The notes under the pieces were generated by a model. The model ran no database searches, had not been told where the DNA came from, and saw nothing but the letters and a program-made list of their open reading frames with translations. From positions 9,094,229 through 9,158,228 of the forward strand of contig NC_013131.1 in NCBI RefSeq assembly GCF_000024025.1: a DNA stretch of 64,000 bases, read 5' to 3'. This document shows positions 8,925-16,487 of this stretch, piece by piece (within the stretch, counting starts at the first letter, position 1; each line of letters starts with the position of its first letter). The stretch comes from Catenulispora acidiphila DSM 44928 (GTDB lineage Bacteria; Actinomycetota; Actinomycetes; Streptomycetales; Catenulisporaceae). The position numbers and the translations under genes were made by a program.

Positions 8925-9722
8925 ATGACAGACGCGCAGATCACCGACACCGGCGTCGAAACCGGGACCGGGCCTGGGACCGGAACCGACGCCCAGACCG
9001 GTCCGGCAACAGCAACCGGTGGACAACCCGGCAGCCGCTGGCACTGGCTCCGGCAGCCAGAAGTCCTGATCCCGCTGATCCTGCTGGGCGTCTTCCTCGT
9101 GCTGTGGGCCCTGGTCCTGGCGCGTCCGACGTTCCTGACACAGTTCGACCTCTGGGTCCGGAACCGCGTGCAGAGCGTGGCGCACGCCACCGACGGCAAG
9201 ACTCACTGGCCAGTCTTCAAGGGCATCGCCGACCTCGGCGGCGGCGTCACCGTCCACGGCGTGCCGTTCCAGATCCAGGTACCGGTGGTCGCGATGGCGC
9301 TCGTCGGCCTGTCCGCCGCCATCGTCCGCCGCAGCCGGCGCCCGCTCCTGGCGATGGCGGCCGGGTACGCCGCGCTGCTGGTCGTGCTGTTCCTGAAGGC
9401 CATCGGCGACCGTCCCGGACCGAGCATGGCCGGGCAGGCGATGTCCGGCGGCCTGGGCTACTTCCCGTCCGGCCACACTGGCAACACCATGCTGTGTTAC
9501 GGCACCTCGACGCTCATCCTGGCCTTCGTGTTCACCGGGCACCGGATGCGGATCGTGCTCGCCACCGCGATGACGCTGTGGGCGCTGGCCGTCGGCTTCT
9601 CGCTGGTGTGGATGGACTACCACTGGGTGTCGGACGTGCTGGGTTCGTACGCGCTGTGCGGCGCCGCGTTGTTCGGCGTCGCACGGGTTCTAGGCTTCCG
9701 GATCAGGGCGGCTGAAGACTAG
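8925..9722 (+). CDS. PAP2 superfamily phosphatase (membrane)
   Basis: A 265-residue membrane protein with a Thr/Gly-rich cytoplasmic N-terminus and about six hydrophobic segments. The three phosphatase motifs are present: KAIGDRPGPS, FPSGHTGNT with the catalytic His, and the closing HWVSDVLGS. Such enzymes dephosphorylate phosphatidic acid, undecaprenyl diphosphate or similar lipids at the membrane. ATG 8925 follows GAGAG at 9 bases; an in-frame GTG lies at 8907. Its last 33 bp overlap the 3' end of the convergent pncC gene. Confidence 0.85.
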   Translation: MTDAQITDTGVETGTGPGTGTDAQTGPATATGGQPGSRWHWLRQPEVLIPLILLGVFLVLWALVLARPTFLTQFDLWVRNRVQSVAHATDGKTHWPVFKGIADLGGGVTVHGVPFQIQVPVVAMALVGLSAAIVRRSRRPLLAMAAGYAALLVVLFLKAIGDRPGPSMAGQAMSGGLGYFPSGHTGNTMLCYGTSTLILAFVFTGHRMRIVLATAMTLWALAVGFSLVWMDYHWVSDVLGSYALCGAALFGVARVLGFRIRAAED

Positions 9723-10202
9723 GGACAAGGCCCTGAGAACGGCCTGTGCGCGGATGGCTTCCCGATCCCCGTCCAGGTGCAGTTCCTCGGCGCTCGACGC
9801 GACCTCGCGAGCCGAGCTCGCGTAACCGACGTAGACCAACCCCACGGGCTTGCCGTCCTGCTCCGTCGGCCCCGCGACCCCGGTCGTCGCCAGACCTACA
9901 GTCGCCCCGAACAGGCGCCGCACCCCGTCCGCCATCTGCCGCGCCACCTCGGGGTGCACCGCACCCTCGCGGGCCAGCAGGTCGGCGTCCACGCCGAGCA
10001 CGGAGGCCTTGATGTCGGTGGCGTAGGCGGTCACCGAACCGCGGAAGACGTTCGAGGCACCGGGAACCGAGGTGATCGCCGCCGCGAGCAGACCACCGGT
10101 CAGGGACTCGGCGACCGCGACCGTGAACCCCTGCGCGGTCCCGTCGGCGACCACCCGGGTCGCGAGTCCCGCGATCTGCTCGGCGATCTCCTCCGAGCTC
10201 AC
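9690..10202 (-). CDS. pncC: Nicotinamide-nucleotide amidohydrolase (PncC/CinA C-terminal domain)
   Basis: A 170-residue stand-alone CinA C-terminal domain, expected to hydrolyse nicotinamide mononucleotide to nicotinate mononucleotide in NAD recycling. It has the motifs VAVAESLTGGLLAAAI and TTGVAGPTEQDGKPVG. The N-terminal molybdopterin-binding half of full CinA is absent, the usual actinobacterial form. The GTG start overlaps the pgsA stop by 4 bp (GTGA). It is the last gene of rimO-pgsA-pncC, an order conserved upstream of recA in streptomycetes as I recall. Confidence 0.88.
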   Translation of the reverse strand: MSSEEIAEQIAGLATRVVADGTAQGFTVAVAESLTGGLLAAAITSVPGASNVFRGSVTAYATDIKASVLGVDADLLAREGAVHPEVARQMADGVRRLFGATVGLATTGVAGPTEQDGKPVGLVYVGYASSAREVASSAEELHLDGDREAIRAQAVLRALSLVFSRPDPEA

Positions 10203-10801
10203 CGCTTCTCCCCGCTCAGCCGCAGCCGCACCGCCCGCACGACGTAGTCCACGCCGGTCGCCACCGTCAGCACCAGCGCGGCGGCCATCGTCACCACGCT
10301 GACCCAGTGCCACCAGTCCGCGGAGGTCGGGATCAGGTAGAACAGGATCGCAAAGCCCTGCAGGAAGGTCTTGAGCTTGCCACCCTGGCTGGCGGCGATC
10401 ACGCCGTACTTCAGCACCCAGAACCGCAGCAGCGTGACGCCCAGCTCGCGGACGAGTATCACGATCGTGATCCACCAGCTCAGCTCGCCGAGCACGCTGA
10501 GGATCACCAGCGCGGTGCCCATCAGGGCCTTGTCGGCGATGGGGTCGGCGATCTTGCCGAAGTCGGTGACCAGGTTGCGGGCCCGGGCGACCTTGCCGTC
10601 CAGGGTGTCGGTGATGTTGGCGACCACGAACACCGCGCACGCCATGCCGCGCCATGCCGCCGAGTCGCCGTGGTCGTGGGCGAGCAGGATGCCGAAGAAG
10701 GGAACCAGCAGCAGCCGCACCATCGTCAGGATGTTGGCCATGTTCCACAGACCCGCCGGGGACGCCTCCAGCGTCAGCGGGTCCGGGGGGGCGGGTTTCA
10801 C
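10199..10801 (-). CDS. pgsA: CDP-diacylglycerol-glycerol-3-phosphate 3-phosphatidyltransferase
   Basis: A 200-residue CDP-alcohol phosphatidyltransferase making phosphatidylglycerol phosphate, the first committed step to phosphatidylglycerol and cardiolipin. The diagnostic motif spans [19 protein letters not shown] followed by IADPIADKA, giving D(x2)DG(x2)AR(x8)G(x3)D(x3)D. Several membrane helices follow. Start GTG 10801 overlaps the rimO stop by 4 bp, and its own stop overlaps the pncC start by 4 bp, so the three genes form one coupled operon. Confidence 0.92.
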   Translation of the reverse strand: MKPAPPDPLTLEASPAGLWNMANILTMVRLLLVPFFGILLAHDHGDSAAWRGMACAVFVVANITDTLDGKVARARNLVTDFGKIADPIADKALMGTALVILSVLGELSWWITIVILVRELGVTLLRFWVLKYGVIAASQGGKLKTFLQGFAILFYLIPTSADWWHWVSVVTMAAALVLTVATGVDYVVRAVRLRLSGEKR

Positions 10802-12387
10802 CCGACCAAGCTTAGGGGAGTGATCGCCACGGCGTGCAGATCCACCCCCTCACTTCCCACCACCTTCGCCGGCACGATCGCGCCCGGCACGAGCTCCACC
10901 GCCGGCGTCCCCGGCTCCAGCGCCGGGACCAGCAGGACCGAGCCGTCGACCTCCGGGCCCTGGAACGCCGCGCGCCCCTCGGCCACGCCGTCGTGCGCCA
11001 CGGATTCCACCAGCACGTCGATGCGCTCGCCGACCCGGTCCTCAGCGCGCTGCGCGGTCAGCTCCTCGGCCAGACCGGTCAGGTGCGCGACGCGCTCGCC
11101 GATCTCGTCCTCGTCGAGTTTGTCCTCGTAGCCGGCGGCCTCGGTGCCGTCCTCGTCGGAGTATCCGAACACGCCGATCGCGTCCAGCCGCGCCTGCGAC
11201 AGGAAAGTTTCAAGCTCCTCGAAGTCCGCGGCGGTCTCGCCCGGGAAGCCGACGATGAAGTTGGACCGGACGCCGGCGTGCGGGACCCGGGTGCGGATCG
11301 CCTCCAGCAGCTCCAGGAACGAGTCGGTCCCGCCGAAGCGGCGCATCCGGCGCAGCAGGCCGGGCGCGGAGTGCTGGAAGGACAGGTCGAAGTAGGGCAC
11401 GACGCCCTCGGTCGAGGCCATCACGTCGATCAGCGTCGGGCGCATCTCGGCCGGCTGCAGGTAGCTGACCCGCAGCCAGTCCACGCCGTCGATCGCGGTC
11501 AGCTCCGGCAGCAGGGTCTCCAGCAGCTTCAGGTCGCCGAGGTCCTTGCCGTAGGAGGTGGAGTTCTCCGAGACCAGGACCAGCTCGCGCACGCCCTGCC
11601 CGGCGAGCCAGCGGGCCTCGTCGAGGATGTCGTGCGGGCGGCGGGACAGGTAGGAGCCGCGGAAGGCCGGGATGGCGCAGAAGGAGCAGCGGCGGTCGCA
11701 GCCGGAGGCCAGCTTCAGCGGCGCCGACGGCCCGTTGTCGAGGCGGCGGCGAAGCACCCGGCGGGTCGGCGGGGCGACCGGGGACAGCGTCGGGTCGTCG
11801 GGGCGCTCGGCGGTCTGAACCCCGGCAGCCTGCGGGTCGGACGCCTCGGATCCGGTCGTCTCCAGCACATCCATGGCGTCGCCGTGGCCCGGCACCGCCA
11901 CGCCGCCCTTGGCCGCCTGCCGGTCCACCGGCGTCAGCGGCAGCAGCGTGCGGCGGTCGCGCGGGACGTGCGAGGCGGGGCGCTCGCCGTGCAGGATCGC
12001 GTTCAGCCGCGCGCTGATGTCCTGGTAGTCGTCGAAGCCCAGGACCGCGTCGGCTTCCGGCAGCGCCTCGGCGAGCTGCTGGCCGTAGCGCTCGGCGAGA
12101 CAGCCGACGGCGACGACAGCCTTGGGACCGGCGCCCTCGTCCTTGGCGTCAGCCGCGGCGATCAGGGTGTCGATCGAGTCCTTCTTGGCGGCCTCGACGA
12201 AGCCGCAGGTGTTGACCACCGCGATGTCGGCGCCGTTGGGATCCTCGACCAGGTCCCAGCCGTCGGCCGCGAGCCGGCCGGCCAGTTCCTCGGAGTCCAC
12301 GTCGTTGCGGGCGCAGCCCAGCGTGACCAGGGCCACGGTGCGGCGCGGGGACGCGGGGGGAGTCGCTGGGGACAGGGTGCCGGACAT
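10798..12387 (-). CDS. rimO: Ribosomal protein S12 methylthiotransferase RimO
   Basis: A 529-residue radical SAM methylthiotransferase that modifies a conserved Asp of ribosomal protein S12. The N-terminal MTTase domain begins [20 protein letters not shown] and supplies three Cys for one Fe-S cluster. CDRRCSFC is the radical SAM CxxxCxxC. A TRAM domain closes the protein. Between the two cluster domains there is an extra stretch of about 60 Pro/Ala/Thr-rich residues (about 11765-11940), absent from typical 440-490-residue RimO. The ATG at 12387 is preferred to an in-frame start at 12426, which would run through the divergent promoter. Confidence 0.93.
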   Translation of the reverse strand: MSGTLSPATPPASPRRTVALVTLGCARNDVDSEELAGRLAADGWDLVEDPNGADIAVVNTCGFVEAAKKDSIDTLIAAADAKDEGAGPKAVVAVGCLAERYGQQLAEALPEADAVLGFDDYQDISARLNAILHGERPASHVPRDRRTLLPLTPVDRQAAKGGVAVPGHGDAMDVLETTGSEASDPQAAGVQTAERPDDPTLSPVAPPTRRVLRRRLDNGPSAPLKLASGCDRRCSFCAIPAFRGSYLSRRPHDILDEARWLAGQGVRELVLVSENSTSYGKDLGDLKLLETLLPELTAIDGVDWLRVSYLQPAEMRPTLIDVMASTEGVVPYFDLSFQHSAPGLLRRMRRFGGTDSFLELLEAIRTRVPHAGVRSNFIVGFPGETAADFEELETFLSQARLDAIGVFGYSDEDGTEAAGYEDKLDEDEIGERVAHLTGLAEELTAQRAEDRVGERIDVLVESVAHDGVAEGRAAFQGPEVDGSVLLVPALEPGTPAVELVPGAIVPAKVVGSEGVDLHAVAITPLSLVG

Positions 12388-12422
12388 GGCCACCAGGCTA
12401 CAGCGCAGGAATAGTTGGCCAG

Positions 12423-12462
12423 ACACAACAGTTGTGTGCTAACAATGGTTACATAGACACAA
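12423..12462. promoter_or_regulatory. Candidate MarR operator/promoter region of the MFS-marR operon
   Basis: A perfect 15-bp palindrome ACACAAC-A-GTTGTGT (12423-12437) is followed by a nested imperfect palindrome in which TTGTGT..TAAC mirrors GTTA..ACACAA around AATG (12432-12462). It sits between divergent rimO and the exporter gene, whose operon ends with a MarR repressor. MarR proteins bind 15-20-bp palindromes over promoters, so autorepression is the likely role; this is inferred. Confidence 0.6.
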
Positions 12463-12482
12463 TCAATTCTTCGGGAGGCACC

Positions 12483-13940
12483 GTGCCCGAGAGCACTCAC
12501 CGCCGTCGCTATCTCATTCTCGTGATCTGCTGCATGAGCCTGTTCATCGTCGGCATCGACAACACCGCGGTGAACGTGGCCCTGCCCTCGATCCAGCGGG
12601 ATCTGAACGCTCCCGTCTCCGGGCTCCAGTGGACCATCGACGCCTACACCCTGACCCTGGCCTCACTGCTGATCCTGGCCGGCTCGCTCGGCGACCGGCT
12701 CGGCCGGCGCCGCGTGTTCATGACCGGTACCTCGCTGTTCGTCGTCGGCTCGGCGCTGTGCGCGCTGGCACCGAGCCTCGGGGCGCTGGTCGGGGCACGT
12801 GCCCTGCAGGGCGTCGGCGGCGCCATGATGAACCCGGTCGCGATGTCGATCATCACCAACGTCTTCACCGACAACAAGGACCGGGCCAAGGCGATAGGCA
12901 TGTGGTCGGCGGCGTTCGGGGTGAGCATGGCGGCCGGCCCGGTGGTCGGCGGCCTGCTGCTGAGCGCCACCAGCTGGCGGTCCATCTTCTGGGTGAACGT
13001 GCCGGTCGGGCTGGCCGCCGTGGTGCTGACCCGGGTCTTCGTGCCGGAGTCCAAGGCGCCGACCGCCCGCCGCTTCGACCCGGTCGGGCAGGTGCTCGGC
13101 ATCGCGTTCCTGGCCGGTGTCACCTACGCGATCATCGAGGCGCCGCACGTCGGCTGGGTCTCGGCGCAGACCGTGGCGGTGTTCGTCGCGGCGATCGCGG
13201 CGGCGGTCGGGTTCGTGGCCTACGAACTGCGCCGCGAGCAGCCGCTGATCGACCCGCGGTTTTTCCGCAGCGTGCCGTTCTCCGGCGCCACGCTGATGGC
13301 GATCTCCGGCTTCCTGGCGCTGTCCGGCTTCCTGTTCATGAACACCCTGTATCTGCAGGACGCGCTCGGCTACAGCGCGCTGAAGGCGGGACTGCTCACC
13401 CTGCCGATCGCCGTGGCCAGCGTCATCGTCGGTCCGCGCGCGGGACGCTGGGTCGCCAACCACGGCCCGCGCGCGCCGCTGATCGCGGCCGGCGTGCTGC
13501 TGGCGGTCAGCGCCCTACTGCTGACCGGGCTGAGCGCGACGACGCCGGTGGCGCTGCTGCTGGTCGCCTACGCGATCCTGGGCCTGGGCTTCGGCACCCT
13601 CAACCCGCCGATCACCAACACCGCGGTGTCCGGCATGCCGCGGGCGCAGGCCGGCGTCGCGGCGGCGGTGGCCTCCACCAGCCGGCAGGTCGGGCAGACG
13701 CTCGGCGTGGCGATCATCGGCTCGGTGGTGGTGGCGCGGGCGACCGGCCCGGCGCGCACCGGCCTGCCGGCGGCCAGCCACGCGGGCTGGTGGATCCTGT
13801 TCGGCTGCGGCCTCACAGTGTTCGTACTAGGTATGCTCACGACCGGTAAGCGCGCGGCGGCGACGGCCGCGAGCACCGCGGCCCGGCTGACCGAGCCGGC
13901 CGAGCCGACCACCGAACCCGGGATTCCCGCACTGCGATGA
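12483..13940 (+). CDS. MFS drug efflux transporter, DHA2 type, MarR-linked
   Basis: A 485-residue, 14-helix multidrug exporter. It has GIDNTAVNVALPSIQRDL in helix 1, the motif-A loop GSLGDRLGRRRVFMTG and, in helix 5, GPVVGGLLL. GTG 12483 is chosen because GGGAGG (12473-12478) precedes it; upstream in-frame starts fall inside the operator-like palindrome. Its stop overlaps the MarR regulator start (ATGA), so exporter and regulator form one operon, a common arrangement for substrate-induced efflux. The pair interrupts the backbone between rodZ and rimO. Confidence 0.9.
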   Translation: MPESTHRRRYLILVICCMSLFIVGIDNTAVNVALPSIQRDLNAPVSGLQWTIDAYTLTLASLLILAGSLGDRLGRRRVFMTGTSLFVVGSALCALAPSLGALVGARALQGVGGAMMNPVAMSIITNVFTDNKDRAKAIGMWSAAFGVSMAAGPVVGGLLLSATSWRSIFWVNVPVGLAAVVLTRVFVPESKAPTARRFDPVGQVLGIAFLAGVTYAIIEAPHVGWVSAQTVAVFVAAIAAAVGFVAYELRREQPLIDPRFFRSVPFSGATLMAISGFLALSGFLFMNTLYLQDALGYSALKAGLLTLPIAVASVIVGPRAGRWVANHGPRAPLIAAGVLLAVSALLLTGLSATTPVALLLVAYAILGLGFGTLNPPITNTAVSGMPRAQAGVAAAVASTSRQVGQTLGVAIIGSVVVARATGPARTGLPAASHAGWWILFGCGLTVFVLGMLTTGKRAAATAASTAARLTEPAEPTTEPGIPALR

Positions 13941-14368
13941 GCGACTACCCCAGCAAGGACGCGTACCGTGCGCACGCCGCGATGCAGAAGCTGGTGCTCC
14001 ACCAGCGCGACATGCGCGGCGCGGTGGAGAAGGCCACGGGAGTCAGCTTCGGCCGCGGCCGCGCACTGCGGCGCCTGGTGGACGGACCGCTGCGGATGAG
14101 CGAGCTGGCGGCCCGGCTGGGCTGGGACAAGCCCTACACCACCACCGTCGTCGACGACCTGGAGGAGCGCGGCCTGGTGACCCGGAACGTCGCCCCGGAC
14201 GACCGCCGCGCCAAGATGGTCGAGCTCACGCCGGACGGCCACGCCGTCGCCGTCACCGCGATCCAGATCCTGGCCGAGCCGGCGCCGGGACTCGCCCGGC
14301 TGAACGCCGAGGAGCTCGCGGTGGTGGCGGATCTGCTGGAGAAGGCTTCCGTCGAGAACGAGTACTGA
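13937..14368 (+). CDS. MarR family transcriptional regulator
   Basis: A 143-residue winged-helix regulator. The reading head spans roughly LRMSELAARLGWDKPYTTTV, and the wing carries the characteristic VTRNVAPDDRRAKMVELT. It is coupled to the upstream exporter by a 4-bp overlap, so it probably represses the operon from the palindromes near 12423-12462 and releases on binding an exporter substrate. A strong terminator hairpin begins 31 bp after its stop. Confidence 0.9.
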   Translation: MSDYPSKDAYRAHAAMQKLVLHQRDMRGAVEKATGVSFGRGRALRRLVDGPLRMSELAARLGWDKPYTTTVVDDLEERGLVTRNVAPDDRRAKMVELTPDGHAVAVTAIQILAEPAPGLARLNAEELAVVADLLEKASVENEY

Positions 14369-14399
14369 GAGCGAGTACTGAGAGCCAGTCCTCCGACGG

Positions 14400-14434
14400 C
14401 CGAGGGCGGCGACCGTGATGGTCGCCGCCCTCGG
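14400..14434. terminator. Bidirectional terminator between marR and rodZ-like gene
   Basis: A perfect 15-bp G/C-rich stem (ccgagggcggcgacc and its complement) with a 5-base loop lies between convergent genes. The flanks lack a long T run, as is common for actinomycete terminators. Confidence 0.8.
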
Positions 14435-14474
14435 TGTTCTCCGCCCTCGGTGTCTCCGCTCCCGCAATCCGCGC

Positions 14475-15867
14475 TCAGCCGTCGACCATGCCCGTCGGCT
14501 TCAGCGTCACGTGCACGACCTGCCCGCTGCCGCCGGCCGAGCCGACGTCCTTGCCGTTCAGCAGCATGTGGACCGCGGCGGCGTTGCCGAGGGTCACGCC
14601 GAGCTGCTTGGGGTCCTGGAAACTCTGCGTGCTGCCGGCCGGGAGCATGTTGTCGAACAGGACGTGGCCGTCGGGACCGGTCACGTTCAGCCAGCTGTCG
14701 GAGCCGACCGCGGCGATCCGGACCGCGACACCCTTCGGCGGCGCGGGCGGTGCCGGCGGGGGCGGCGGCTTGAGCGCGACGGCCTTCGGCGGGGGCGCCG
14801 GAGCCGCCGCCGGGGCGGCCTTGCCGCTGCCGCCGTCGCCGACCAGCTGCACGCCGGCGAACACCACCAGGCCGAGCAGCGCCACCAGCATCGCGGCGGT
14901 CCAGTTCGCCGACTTCGGGTGGCGCTCGATCTTGCCGGGGTCGTCCTTGCGGCGGGGCTGCGGCGGCCGGAACGACCCGGAGCCTGCACCCTTGCCGCCA
15001 GCGGCAGCCGAGCCCGCGGGCGGTGCCGCTGCCACTGCCCCTGGTCGCCACAGAAAGCGTCGCGCCCTCGGCCGCCGGCCGGATCACCCGGCTCGGCGCA
15101 CGCCCCGCGAACCGCGCGGCGTTGTCCCGGGCGGCGCTGGTCGGCACCGCGTTGGAGGCCGGCATGCTCGCACGCTTGTCCGAATCCGCCTTCGGCTCCT
15201 CGGCCGCAGCTGCCGGAGCCTTGGGCGCCTCGACCCGCGGCACCACTCGCGACCGTCCGCGCACCGGCAGATCGGTCGGCACGAACGGCGGGTGCTCCTC
15301 CAGCAGCGGCTCCGGGTCGATGCCCACGACCTTGGCGATGGCGCGCACGTGCCCGCGGGCGTAGACGTCGCCGCCGCAGTGCACGAACTCCCCCGCCTCG
15401 ATCTCCCGCAGCATGCCCGGGCGGATGCGGGTCGCCGCCACGACTTCCTCGATCGAGAGCCCGGCGTGCTGCCGCGCCAGTGCCAGGCGCCGCCCGACGA
15501 TCTGGGAGTCGGTCAGATCGGCCGGTTCCGCCGCCGAGGCCTTGTCGGGGTCGGGCGCCGAGCCCGGCTCCGACGCAGCCGCCGGTACGGAGGGCGTTGG
15601 CATCGGCGACACCGCCGCATCCGCCTCGCTCGTGCCGTCTACCTGGGTCTCGACAGGGGAATCGGTCCCGGAGGCGGGGTCGGAGGCGACCTCGGTGGTG
15701 GTGCCGGCGCGCGCCGCAGTTCGCGCACCGACACCACCGCCGACGCCCCCCGCGACCCCGCCGCCGACGACCTCGTCCCCGACGAAGCGCCCGCCGCGCA
15801 GCACGTCCGCCTCGTCGAGTCCGACGCCCGCGCCGTCCCGCTCGTCCTCAGCCCGCTGACTGCCCAT
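14475..15867 (-). pseudogene. RodZ-like protein (HTH_25 + DUF4115) split by an apparent frameshift
   Basis: Two reading frames together encode one protein. From ATG 15867 the first frame gives a low-complexity acidic head, then a RodZ-type helix-turn-helix (SQIVGRRLALARQHAGLSIE, then IRPGMLREIEAGEF), then a Pro/Ala linker. Homology is lost near 15010. A second frame, open from about 15083 to 14475, gives a cytoplasmic linker, a membrane helix (AAMLVALLGLVVFAGVQLV), a Pro-rich stretch and a DUF4115 domain (SDSWLNVTGPDGHVLF, LGVTLGNAAAVHMLLNGKD). RodZ proteins are single-pass partners of the MreB cell-shape machinery. The shift must fall between 15010 and 15083. A sequencing error, a real mutation or programmed frameshifting cannot be told apart here. 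Position next to ftsK and rimO matches other actinomycetes. Confidence 0.75.
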
Positions 15868-16132
15868 GCGACACCGCCTCGATTCACCTGACCCGTAAGC
15901 CCGCCGGACCTCCCGCCGCGCACACCCCCACACAGACGGCTATGCCCCAGATCGAGTGGATTGAGGCGAGACCGGGTGTGGATTCGCCCATATGTCGTAT
16001 TGATAGGGCGTGCGGGCCAGTGACGATCGACTTGTCGATAAAGCTCGCGGGCACGAACGGCGCACGTGCGATGGCGGCCCTCCCTGCCGCGGCCGACGGT
16101 GGTGGAGACGTACTACTGAGAGGACGTGTGCG

Positions 16133-16438
16133 ATGCCCGGGAAGTTCGAGCTCTACAAGGACAAGGCTGGGAAGTTCCGTTTCCGCCTCAAGTCCGGCAA
16201 CGGCCAGATCATCGCGGTCGGCGAGGCGTACGAATCGAAGTCGAGTGCGATGAGCGGTATCCAGTCGATCCGGTCCAACGCCGAGGCTGCGGCGCTGGTC
16301 GACATGACCGATCAGCCCGCGCCCGCCGGACAGGCGATGCCAGCCGGACAAGCTATGTCAGCCGGGAAGGCGATGCCAGCCGGGAAGGGCGCGCCCGCAG
16401 GACAGAGCGCGCCGATGGGCAAGCCCGGCCCGAAGTAG
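16133..16438 (+). CDS. DUF1508 (YegP/UPF0339) family small protein
   Basis: A 101-residue protein. Residues 1-55 form one DUF1508 repeat: KFELYKDKAGKFRFRLKSGN, then NGQIIAVGEAYESKSSAMSG. This is a small fold of unknown biochemical function found in many bacteria. The last 40 residues are a low-complexity tail of repeated PAGQAM/PAGKAM hexamers. ATG 16133 follows GAGAGGAC at suitable spacing. It is monocistronic and convergent with ftsK, whose stop lies 50 bp away. Confidence 0.85.
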   Translation: MPGKFELYKDKAGKFRFRLKSGNGQIIAVGEAYESKSSAMSGIQSIRSNAEAAALVDMTDQPAPAGQAMPAGQAMSAGKAMPAGKGAPAGQSAPMGKPGPK

Positions 16439-16487
16439 GCCGACGGCTGCCAGTCACCGACGGCGGGCGCGGGCTCCGCGCCGCGGG

